Shown here in pieces: positions 54,335 to 64,000 of a stretch of 64,000 bases of DNA. The DNA is from Tetrapyrgos nigripes (lineage: Eukaryota; Basidiomycota; Agaricomycetes; Agaricales; Campanellaceae). The notes beneath the pieces are model-generated. The model was not told the DNA's origin. It did no database searches and saw only the letters and a list, made by a program, of their open reading frames with translations. Position numbers and translations under genes: made by a program. The stretch covers positions 1 through 64,000 of the forward strand of contig JAACJM010000132.1 of assembly GCA_013368315.1 (NCBI GenBank), in the 5' to 3' direction. How positions within the stretch are numbered: the stretch's first letter is position 1; each line of letters starts with the position of its first letter.

Positions 54335-57300
54335 TAGTGATGTGCGGGCCAGGGCCGGGCCTGAAGCCCCAGGCCAGGGCCTGGTTTTTAAGGGCTCGGG
54401 CCTTGCAAAATCCAAAGCCTGGCCCTAGGCCCAACCCCAGGGCTTTACTGACAAACAAGGACTGTGAGCGCATATTAGATTTATCTATAACACTAGTACA
54501 CTACATCCTCCCATTCCTCATTGTCCTGACTGTCATCCAGCTGCCAAATCTCATCATAACAATAAACTCTAATTCTTCTGCTACATCTTGTCCCTCTGAA
54601 GCGTACTCAGTTTTTGAAGACGCATGCTCTCGGAATATCAAATCTCGCTTGATGACACACTTGAGGAATTGAAGTGCTTCAACGACATCACTCTTAAGGT
54701 GATTCCGGCGTTTGCTGATTACTATACCACCACCAGAGAATGCTTGCTCACTTGATACTGATGAACCCATGATGGCGAGATAATCACGAGCAAGAGAACT
54801 CCAAGTTGGATATGTTGATGTTCGTGACTGTTGAGAAAGTCAGTCTGAAAGCAAAAAAATCGAACAGAATATACAACTTACCCCCCACCACTTGACAATA
54901 GACATGCCTGTTGGAACAACATCTATTGCACTTAAGTATAAGTTGAACTCGCTGTGCCAGGGCTCTGGAGTAGAAGCAGAATTCCAAACAGATCCTTGAG
55001 TTGTGGACTCATCATCTTCATCATCAGACAGTTCTCTCAGCAATGTACTATCTGATTTGGCAAGACTTCGCCTCTGAGATAGTGCAGATTTGCCATTCAG
55101 TTCCTCGTAGCGTTCCTTAAACTAAAAAACATGAAAATATGATCAAATCAAGAAGGCAAAACTTACAATTTGCTCGGTGAAAGCTAAAACCTCCTTACAT
55201 TCATCCTCATCCCAGTTTGCTTTGAAATATCCCATCTTCTCATTGGGATTCAGTACTGTAAAGTTGGTGAGCTTATCATATTTGAGGAAGAATAGAAGGT
55301 TTGAAAGACTCACACATTGAGAAAACATAGGCATCAGAATCAGACGTCTTGTTGTAGTAATTCCCAAGCTTGTCGACACCGGCATTTAGTGCATCAGTAA
55401 ACTTTGTGTATTTTGTTTTGCCCTTGCGTTTCTCCCATGCTATGTGAAGCCTTTCCAGTGCAGGAATTGCATTGTGCAGAGTGGGTTCGTGTTCAGAGGA
55501 AAAGGCTTGCTGAGCACTATCGGCATGCTATTGAAAAATCATTAAAGTTCAGAGGATGATACTCGCAGCCCAAAAAGTGTGGTGTAACTTACAGTGAGGA
55601 GGTCGATCAGTGTATTAACCTGGATCCATTCATCATTACTGAGGGCCAACCCATCAATTTTGCAGCGTTTGGTAACATCTTTCTCCTCACGCGAAAGCTC
55701 ATAGAGGAAGACATCAACGAACTATAAACATAGTCAGTCATGAGCACATAAGTAAAGTAATAAGAGTATGTTGTAATCACCTTTCTGAGTTTCTCTGCTC
55801 GATGAAGCATTGTATATGTTGAGGACCAATGCACCACCATATCAATGAGAAGTTGCAAAGCCTTGTTGGTGGTTCGCAACTGCAAATCCAGAAATGCCTG
55901 CTTGTGCTTTGCTGAAGAACAAACCTGAATGTATCTTGTCAATGAGAAAGTATACAGCACAGACAAAAGTGATAGTTACCTTTACAACAATGGCTCTAAC
56001 CAGTCCGAGGACATCACGTTCCACAGCTTCGAGATCAGGCTCATGAGACTCTGGAGATTCTGGATCATAGTGTTTTGCCTTTGAGTGAGTGGAAATAAGG
56101 GCCTGTGTCGCAAGGTTAATGATATGAGCCAAGCATCTAATGAAAAGTTGTGAGCTGTCATGAAGATCAACGGCAGACAGGGTTTTACCAAATGTGCCGG
56201 TTGACATGATCCCATTTCTTCATTCCACGACGAGAACTATGCGTGTTCACCAGTTGCCCAAGGGTTTCGAGCATTGTTCCATTATTGGAGGCATTGTTGC
56301 AAGTCACCCAACCAAGCTGATCAAGGCAAATGAATCTGATGTGAATGAGAAGTGGGAGAAGTAACACAATACCTTGTTGACAATTTTGAAACGACGTAGT
56401 ATCTTGAAAAGAGCCCAGCCAAGGGCAAGACCACTGTGTGCTGAATTCATCTGTGTAAACCCAAGCAGCGCACCTTCAAGTTTCCACTCGCCAGGGGCCT
56501 TCTCCTCTATCCAGTGCCCCGTTACCACAAAATATGCATCACCATTTCCTGCCTGCCAGGCATCGCAAGTGATGCTAATGGTACGTTGAACTGCGTCGGA
56601 CTAGAGAGAATGGACAGAGAAATTGAGTTCAAAATAATCAAAACAGAAGTGATAATACTAACTAGAAGTCTTTGTCGGAGTGCACTGATATTCTTCTTAA
56701 ATAGATCAATGATTGCTCGACGAGTTGCTTTGCGACCAGGGATTTTTACGCCATTTGTGGCCCGCGCAGCAATATCAATCATGTTCTGGAATTTCGGGTG
56801 ATGAATGGTGTCGATAGGCTGCAAATGTACATTAGTAACATACCAAAGGTGGAGTAGTACTAGATGGACCTACCTGGTTGGTCTCCGCAAGCCATTCAAT
56901 CGCAGCTTCAAGGAAAAGGGCATCGGAATAGGGTACAACATTTTCTCGAGGGGGTAAAGGCCGCACATGCCCCTCTATTGAGCTCTGAGCTGGATCTTGC
57001 TTCTCTTGACATCAGGCTTGGCTGTCTTCAGGCAGCATGGAGATGAAATTATTCTCTCGAGCCCATTTCCGATACTTGCCCTATGGGATTGTTAGTAAAA
57101 AAGAAATTTAGGAAAATCACAAACATACCCCATGATCACTCTGCATATGATGCCGACACATAGATGTATCGACAACGTACCGCTTTCTGGTAGAAAACAG
57201 CCCTTGTCAGTATCTCAATCAACAACTAAGCATACATATCTCACCTGCAAAGTACGCATTCTTTCTTCTTCTTTCCGCCAGGTAGCGAGACTATTCAGAA

Positions 57301-58339
57301 GAAATGATCGATGTCACGAGTGACAGAAAGCTTCGCTTTATTGTCAACCTCAGACTCGCTGGATGACATGGCAAGGTCAACCATCAGTTCAGGTGCGGTG
57401 TTTTTGGCAGTATCTTCAGCAGCACTTTCATTTCCGGTCTTCTTGGAACGTTGCTTCTCTGTTCATAAGAGAATTCGTATATGAGTAAAATATAGCAGGC
57501 AATAATTTCAGAATACATACTTTTGTGTTGCTGATTTCCATTTGCATCACCTGTAGGCTTTCGCTTTGACGCATGTGTAGATTCAGTGTTCTTTGTGGTA
57601 ACTGAGACAATCATAAGACGAGTGAAGAATTATCAATCAGAAGGCTTCAACCACATACCATGTTCACCAGCTACAGCATTACTGGCAGCGTTCTCCAAGG
57701 CTTTGGCACGCGCTCACGCTTGCTGGTGAGATGAGAGCTGTATCTCTCTGATGTTATTGGGATCAGTGACTTTCGAAGTGGCAACACGAGGGCGTCTGCC
57801 AGGATTGGCATCTTGCTGCACAGTTCCCAAAGTATTTGCCATCTCGAGAGGGGGAGTAACAAAGCTTTCGATTTTTTTTTTACGGATTTATAAGGCCAAG
57901 TGTACAATAAGATGGATAGACTAGTCGAAAAGGAGAAAACGACGAAATACGCACTAGCTCAACCGCAGAAAAATGCTCAGCCTATAGAGAAACCTGCGCC
58001 ACCATGTGGAAGTGGTTGCTTGCTCAACCATGGACAGCCATTGACACGAACACTCCTCATATACTTTGCTCTCGGTAAGAGTGAGGAAAGAACGATACGA
58101 ACCAGATACGAACACTGACGGCCGCTGCTGAGTGAGACAAGATACAAGCAGTAGTTTGGAAGTCTAAAACTCTAAAAATTCGCGATGATGTGGCGTGTAG
58201 AAATGGCAAAGGCCCAAGGCCGGCCATGGGCTTCGGGGCTTGCTACATTTGTAAGCCTGGCCCTCAGGCCCTGTAGGCCCTCTGTCGGGCTTGGGCTTGG
58301 GCGGGCTTTAGGCTTTAGGCCCTGGCCCGCACATCACTA
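54335..58339 (-). mobile_element. hAT transposon 1 (~4.0 kb), decayed, no target duplication
   Basis: Terminal repeats TAGTGATGTGCGGGCCAGGG (plus CC) at 54335-54356 and its exact reverse complement at 58318-58339. Subterminal regions are packed with GGCC-rich repeats. A multi-exon transposase lies on the minus strand. hAT insertion should leave identical 8-bp flanks, but the left flank is CTTGTCGT and the right is CTCCCTAT. The left flank belongs to Helitron copy B; the right is the start of a segment also found at 27145. The ends therefore come from different insertion sites. Confidence 0.85.
54501..57842 (-). pseudogene. hAT transposase of element 1, multi-exon and disrupted
   Basis: Likely start ATG at 57842 (MANTLGTVQQDANPGRRPRV), with an in-frame TGA at 57714-57716 in a GCG-TGA-GCG context. 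Downstream exon pieces on the minus strand include a possible Cys/His zinc-binding part (CRHHMQSDHG near 57125-57155) and an IDIAARATNGVKIPGRKATR region (~56750). They also include the catalytic core (WKLEGALLGFTQMNSAHSGL ~56460; GWVTCNNASNNGTMLETL ~56270; RCLAHIINLATQALIS ~56115) and an RTTNKALQLLIDMVVHWSST stretch (~55850). The C-terminal dimerisation region has SSLARDYLAIMGSSVSSEQA and RRNHLKSDVVEALQFLK. The final stop is at 54501. Introns of ~50-70 bp separate many pieces; I did not fix every junction. Confidence 0.75.
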
Positions 58340-58540
58340 CTCCCTATCCATCTTAGTTTCTTACCTACGTTACCCTCCTGGTCTCCATCAACCTCACTAC
58401 CCAACGTAACATGGAGCTTGCCTCAATGTACCATGAAAACACCCTCTCACATCCTCACCCAACTATGGAACAAAATGAATGTCATGCAAACGAATGAAAA
58501 AGCCTCCTCCCCTTCTTAACCGTCTATCTAACCCTCGGAA
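58340..58540 (+). repeat. Duplicated segment, copy 2 (partner 27145-27345)
   Basis: It aligns with 27145-27345 starting at the first base outside the hAT element and ending near the CCTCCCCTTCTTAACCGTC block. Orientation is the same in both copies. Confidence 0.8.
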
Positions 58541-58698
58541 CCCGCTACCACCGATACGTCCTAAAACTCCGGGGGGTTCAACCAAGTACCCTCCTTTTCT
58601 ATTGAAGACGCACGGTATCATGTTGGGGAGATTGACAAGTGACAAGGGAGGCGACCAGGGGAAATAGCAGGGAATATAAGACAACAAATGACGAATGG
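58541..58698. other. Short unassigned spacer between the two hAT elements
   Basis: No coding signal recognised. Confidence 0.5.
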
Positions 58699-61600
58699 AA
58701 TGGGGTTAGGGCTCCTATCGGATCGGATTGGGTCGGATTTGGATGCCATCTGCTCGGATGGGTGGTTCACAAATCCCAATCCGCATCTCTCGATGGTATC
58801 TGGCAATCCGACGGATGATCGCTGGATGAGACAGTCTTTGCGCAGTGTAATCATTGTAGTAGAGTCTGTAAAATATATTTTACTTTGGTACATAATCTTC
58901 AGTAAGGCCACCTTCAAAAACAAGTATGCTACGATGGATCATGAGCTCACTACTGGTCTCGGCACTCAGCGAGTGCCTGTGAAGGCCAATCAGATCTCTG
59001 CCAACACTAAGTACTCGCTCAACGGCGACCAAAAACCCTGCAGATACCCAATTAATATAACATTAGAACGTACAAATCAAAAGACATACCTGGAATAGCA
59101 AGCACATCTCTCGCATATGCAGCCAATCTTGGGTAAAACTTGCCGATCATCTTCCAAAATGCCAGACAGTCTACATTGTTAGTAGTACGGTCTCCAAGAT
59201 ACCGTGCGTATTCTTCTTCAGCCGTCTCAGTAGCACCTGCTGAGGAGCCGAGTAGCGACTCATCATTGAAAAGATCGTTGATAGAGCTGGACCTGCTGTT
59301 GGTGTTGGAGACGAAAGGAGTTTGAGGTGTAGTTGAGGGGTTGGCAGTGGAGGCGGGTGCAGCGGCACTGTATAAAGTGAGACGCTCTTTGAAAGCAGTC
59401 TCCATCTGATGGCGCCAATCTCTCGTAAAAAGATTGGGATTAGCTTCAAATAATTTGTGTTTGAGGCAAGGATCTAAAACTGTGTAAAAAATGAGTGAAA
59501 TACTTCAGAAGAATGATGGCCACATGCTGCAGCGTAATAGTAATGCGACTCATATGTTGACTTGTCGTAGTACTTTTCCAGCTTCTCTTTACATGCAACA
59601 AGCCCTGCCTGCACACTTGCGTTCTTCTTTGCAATGTCCGATTCCATGAATTTATCGACTGCGTTCATGAGCTTGACGTAAACAAGGAGAGAGGCAGAGA
59701 GAGTAGGAAAGTTGCTGGCCGACATTTTCTCTGAGCATGTACGAAATATCTGGAAGAGATGTTGAGTACTACCCAGACTAGATTACCAGTCGTCACACAC
59801 CTCTAAGAATTCGACGATCACATCTACGACTTCCCATTCCTCAGAGCTGATCTTGTACTTTTTGTAGAGGTCGTTCCGCGTACATAACTCGTCAATAGCC
59901 TGTATAAAACGTGTTAGTATAGTACTTGCAATGAGGAATAGAAAATACCCACAGCACGAAGTTCTTTAGCCCGCTTAACCATAAAATATGTTGAGTTCCA
60001 TCTGGTTATAATATCAAGGATAAGGTTGAGTAGGCGATAGCATTGATGATGCTAATGGTCTTGCAGAACTCCTCTGACCGCTGTGGTGATGAACGTGTCA
60101 GTTTTGATATTTGATGGATCTATAATTAGCAAGTCAGTTCTGATGCACGTTTGAAGGCGGCAGTGCACATACCTTTTGGACCACGACTTCCACGTCAATT
60201 CCATCTCTTACCTGAGCTGCCAGCAGCTCTTCATCGGACATCTCAGCCATCCCCTCATCTTGTACAGTCACCTCCTCTGCCGTCTCCTCAGGATTCTTTC
60301 CCAGGCCAGCACTACCAGGGGTTTCTACCTGATTGGGGTCAATATCATCCTCACCAACTGCCTTCAGCTCGATCAAGAAAGCCTGGACCGCAAGATGGAT
60401 TGCATGAGGAAGACAATGGACTGTCATTTCCTCGGGATCATACCAGGTACGCTGACTTGCCTCGTTGAGAATTGAGGCCAGTTCCTGACATAAAGTGTCA
60501 TTGTTGCTAGCGTTATCAGCTGCTAGTGCGCTGAACTGCCCATGGAGTGAGTACGCAAGTAATAATCATTGAATAGTATCCATACTCACATCATCAGCCA
60601 GACCATAATCAATAATCTTTTTTGCAAGCAATTCCGCCATATTTTTTCCAGTATGTTGTCCTTTGAGATGTGGGAAGTCGAAGAGCAGTGAGGCCATTTC
60701 CCATTCTTCCGTTATGAAGGAAACAACGATAACCAAGTATGCGAGGTTATTGTTGGATGTCCATGCGTCGGCAGCAAACACTTTTTTTCCAGGTGCGTTC
60801 TATATCTTACATCAGTACTACAAACTTTTTGTATTAATATAAGACTTACCTTCAGATATTCCTTCAAGCGTTTCTCGACCTTTTCATACTCCTCGTGAAT
60901 ATGGTTCTTCGCAGCATCTGCCTTCACCATTCTAGCACTGTAGGCAGGGCGAAGATGGGTAATGGATCGACGAAAAGCTTGATTGTCTACTTCTAGAAAT
61001 TCTTCGCAGCTCAGAACCATCCATTCAGCCAACAGCCAATCTGCCATGGGGAAGTCAAATGCCTGTCGACAACGGTAAGCTCCTATCACCTTGTAATTAT
61101 TCTGCATTGTACTCACCTTGTTTGTCCACGAATGCAACGTCAGCTGCTGTGTAGATCCTTCTGCTGGAGCTGTGGAATGATTTGGGAAGCGAGCAGACAT
61201 ATCTTCAGTGTTGCGAGCGGTCCATACATTGGTATGTTTTGCTTTGAAATGATTTAAAAAGTTACTCGTTGACCCTCTTCCACTGATATTCCATTTCCAC
61301 TTCTTTTCTGGCAGCTTCTTCGCGCTACAAAATGCACACGCCATTTCGCAGGATACCAGCCTTCCCTCCTTGTGTTCGGGCTCCACCATAATCAGGAATG
61401 TATACACGAGGGACTCCTTCTTCTGAAATTGAGGATGGTCTGCGACACACGAAGATTTGGGACGGCCAGGCATACTGAGTCGATGCTTGAGGTCCGTAGT
61501 TTCATTTTCGTCGTCTATCTCAATAACTGTGGGTCCAGGATTGACAAGTGTGGGAGTTGGGGTGGGATTTGGAGTGGGTGTATATGTAGGATTTGTAGCG

Positions 61601-62095
61601 AGAGTAGGATCTGGGAGGGTAGGAGTAGGATCTGGTTCAGAGGTAGTAGCCTGAGTAGGCTCAGCTCCCTCCTCAGAGAGTGTGTGTCTGGGGGTAGATT
61701 TTTTGTTTGTTTTGCGAGCTTTTTGCATGCCACGAGGCTGATGTGTGGATGATGTGGCGTCTTCGCTACCATCTATGCGTTGTTTACGTTTATGCTGGCA
61801 TCTTGAACCATCAGGAAGCACCAGTGTGGGATCGGGGCGGTCATGTTCCACCATGTTGAGTAGACTCAAAAATCTTTTCTGTAAAAAATTTGTCATGTAC
61901 ACTACCAATTATAGTACTGTATAGAACCACGGAAACTTCCAGCGTAGAGCTTTCCATCTGCGGATGATCTGCGGGTTGGTCGGATACCATCCGTCAGTTG
62001 GGGGAGAAGGAGAGGACCATCCACATCTGAGTCCGAGCCAGCAATCGCTCAGATGGCGCCAGATCATCCGATCCGATAAGAGCCCTAAATGGGGT
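58699..62095 (-). mobile_element. hAT transposon 2 (3381 bp) with perfect 8-bp target duplication
   Basis: The element proper is 58707-62087. The left end is TAGGGCTCCTATCGGATCGG; the right end is its reverse complement with one mismatch. The 8-bp duplication AATGGGGT is perfect (58699-58706 and 62088-62095). One transposase gene fills the minus strand. Subterminal CGGATC/ATCCGA motifs recur at both ends and may be transposase binding sites. The intact ends and duplication indicate a comparatively recent insertion. Confidence 0.95.
58880..61908 (-). pseudogene. hAT transposase of element 2, nine exons, one probable frameshift
   Basis: Model: complement(58880..59037, 59090..59479, 59524..59749, 59801..59899, 59953..60119, 60173..60535, 60590..60799, 60850..61062, 61117..61908); introns are 44-54 bp, all GT-AG. 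It would give about 872 residues; an ATG at 61854 is an alternative start. Features: basic and Pro-rich N-terminus; BED-type zinc finger (CAFCSAKKLP..., HFKAKH); hAT core with FAADAWTSNNNLAYLVIVVS, LAADNASNNDT and HCLPHAIHLAVQA; an LDIITRWNSTYFMVKRA block; and the C-terminal dimerisation motif FWKMIGKFYPRLAAYARDVL ...VERVLSVGRDLIGL.RHSLSAET. In exon 5 the frame changes near 60040 without an intron, implying a one-base loss. The total of 2618 coding bases, one short of a multiple of three, agrees with this. Confidence 0.85.
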
Positions 62096-63536
62096 GGTTT
62101 ACGAGGGGAGGAGGATGATGATATGAGAGGATGCCTACGCCTCTGCATAAAGTACACAAGAGGAAAGGACAGCATTCCTCTTAGGCAACAAGGACAAAGG
62201 GAGGATGGGGATATCATGTTGGGCGGTGAGTTGAGTTAGGCTTTGGCTTCCTCCTGCTTCTCTTCTCTGTTTCCTATTCTTTCATTCTTTTTCTTTTCTT
62301 TTCTTTTTTTTTTTGCTTCCTACTTTCTTTTTGCACTCACCGTCTCCCTGATTTCCTCCCTTTTCGCTTCTCTCTTTAACCTGAATAATTTGTGATATTT
62401 CGCCTGCCCCATGCCCCACCTTGGACTTTGACGTGACATTCCTACTATACTAGACTATACTTCAGCTCTGTCATCCCATGCCTTCCCCTTTCCCATTCAT
62501 CTCACTTCCCTCTTTATGTCGATGTTGATGTCACTGTTGATGGGGGATGATGATCGTTGTCTGGAGTTGGAGTCAAAGTTGGACATTGGTGTTTTTTCGT
62601 CCTCTGTTTGCGTTCATTACTTACTCCCCATCCTCCCTCCCCGTCCTCATCCCCATTACCCATGTCCCTGTTCCATACCTTAATTTGTTATTCTCTTGTT
62701 CCTTGTTCCCTGCTCCCACATATCCCCATTACCCATTTCTCATCTCCTAAGATTCATACCTCGCGAATCTTTTCTTTCCACCTCTTGAGACGCTGAGTCT
62801 GACTCTGACTCTGACTCTGACTCTGACCCTGGCCGGCCCACTGGGTTCTAGGTGTTGGTGTCGATGTCAATGTCATAAGGATTTGGGATGCGTTCATTTT
62901 ACTTTCACTTTCACTTTTATGTTTCCTCCCTTTCGCTGTTCCGTTGTATACATCGTATACTTTTTTCTTCTCGTCTCCTGATTCCCTTTTTTTTTCTTTC
63001 ATTTTCCTCATCCATAAACCACAGATCGACTGACTATCCTTGTTTATATTTACTTGCTTCTATTGCAGATACTTAACACAATCAAACCCTCGCAATCAGC
63101 TTTACCAATACCTCACAACACCATCCCCATCCCCAGTCGTCCTAAACTGCGCCTTAAGGAGTAGCATATGGAAGAGAAGGAGGTAATGAAGCGAACGAAG
63201 TGAACAAAGGAGCTCGTCTACGGGGTCGAGATTGGAGAAGGGGGTGGATGGAGGTGGGGGCATGGTGGAGACGAGTGGGGCTCAGATGAGAAGAGGAGAA
63301 GGGGAGAGTTGGACAATGTAATGTGTGATAAAGAGAATCTGTAAGGTTGGAGGAGGAGTTCGCTAGGATGAAAGAGGGGGAGGAGGGGAGCAGTGGCAGC
63401 GCATTGTATTGCATGTGGCCTGTATGTGCTCGTCAGCACTGGACTGTAATCTTATGTGAAAAACGACAAATGAAATCACTGGCCATAGAGGCCACTGTAC
63501 TAGCCCCAGTGTATGCTGACGTGTCCTACCGCAAAC
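62096..63536. other. Unassigned sequence with simple repeats
   Basis: It includes a CTTTT-rich tract (62290-62320) and a run of TCTGAC hexamers at 62798-62826. No gene is supported on either strand. Confidence 0.45.
62798..62826 (+). repeat. Hexanucleotide microsatellite (TCTGAC)
   Basis: About five consecutive TCTGAC units. Confidence 0.85.
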
Positions 63537-63591
63537 ATGGAACTTGCAGTCGACTCAGAGCCTGACGTCACCAGAATTACTTGGCGCGATG
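63537..63591 (+). CDS. Possible first exon of an unrecognised gene
   Basis: ATG 63537 opens MELAVDSEPDVTRITWRD and ends at a good GTGAGT donor (63592). A CTAAC branch motif lies at 63623 and a CAAG acceptor at 63643. The following sequence does not continue well in phase, so this may be a fragment. Confidence 0.3.
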
Positions 63592-63858
63592 GTGAGTCAA
63601 CCCTCACCATACTATCTGTACTACTAACACTTCCATGCTCAAGACTGATGAAATCAACCATATACAAGGGCATGACTGTTGAGACTCATACAAAACAATT
63701 ACCATCAGCTTATAGCCTCTCCAAAACACGTCTTTTCCAATGATTCCCATTACTCCTATTACTAGCGCCTTCCTGACAGTGTTTTGTGTCCTTGTCATGC
63801 GTAATATAAAGAATAAGCACAGGAATGGATTGGCTGCTACATATTATTAGATACTGAC

Positions 63859-64000
63859 CATATCGCTGCCGTAAAACATAGAGTGAGCCGCGTTGTGTCT
63901 TTGCATTCTTGTCCCAAAGGTATTCCATCAATTCTCTTCCACCTGCCGTGGGACTACCGTCACGAAGGATGACGTGCTTGATTTCATTGGTTAGTACTTA
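63859..64000 (-). CDS. Probable exon of an unrecognised gene, running off the right edge
   Basis: On the minus strand the frame reads NEIKHVILRDGSPTAGGREL then MEYLWDKNAKTQRGSLYVLR, ending at a GTCAGTATC donor (63858). Composition is convincingly protein-like. More of the gene may follow to the left: a hydrophobic stretch KALVIGVMGIIGKDVFWRGY lies near 63700-63770. I cannot name it. Confidence 0.45.

Noticed and set aside
60151..60475. Plus-strand frames over the hAT transposase
   Set aside because: They are antisense to exon 4, which has correct splice sites and conserved hAT motifs.
61457..61752. Gly/Val-rich plus-strand frames suggesting a structural protein
   Set aside because: Antisense of the Pro/Thr-rich N-terminal linker of the hAT transposase.
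62798..62826. TCTGAC hexamer run as a CRISPR or telomere-like array
   Set aside because: Contiguous short microsatellite without spacers and not a fungal telomere motif.

Overview
The window reads as a nuclear chromosome segment of a filamentous basidiomycete, most likely an Agaricomycete. Support for this comes from a secreted GH28 endopolygalacturonase split by many short GT-AG introns, small secreted cysteine-rich proteins, Helitrons with a DUF6570-like N-terminal region, fungal hAT elements, and a Copia element primed by initiator tRNA. It is a repeat-rich, gene-poor accessory region. I see no rRNA, tRNA or CRISPR array. The species cannot be named from the sequence.

Layout. 1-1671: a dispersed repeat (97-690, second copy at 27693-28275) and unassigned sequence. 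1672-8704: a complete Ty1/Copia LTR retrotransposon with 368-bp LTRs, a 5-bp target duplication and a gag-pol broken by one frameshift and six in-frame TGA codons. 9804-12550: two ~700-bp foldback (palindromic) elements, the second inside an internally deleted Helitron. 13827-16088: a ten-exon endopolygalacturonase. 16791-19165: a ~1-kb inverted duplication carrying two divergent copies of one small secreted protein gene. 19166-35880: mostly unassigned, with gene fragments, a plausible four-exon gene at 28969-29728 that has two decayed relatives, and a Cys-rich spliced gene candidate at 30988. 35958-39032: a 1024-residue multi-pass membrane protein.

39833-62095 is a nested transposon complex. 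A large Helitron gene (42499-51666, about 2512 codons) is split by a clean, intact Tc1/mariner insertion (44348-45974). Its precise removal restores the Helitron frame. The Helitron protein carries DUF6570-like, HUH/Rep, PIF1-like helicase and C-terminal ubiquitin-specific-protease-like regions. Two related mosaic copies (40037-41640 and 52071-54334) combine a second Helitron N-terminal gene with captured, intron-bearing host gene pieces. Copy B is truncated at a hAT element (54335-58339) whose flanks do not match. A second hAT element (58707-62087) has a perfect 8-bp target duplication and an almost intact nine-exon transposase on the minus strand.

62096-64000 is largely unassigned, with probable gene fragments at the right edge. 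The genes do not form a pathway. The host genes suggest plant cell-wall degradation and secretion, and the rest records layered mobile-element activity, CpG-type decay and gene capture.
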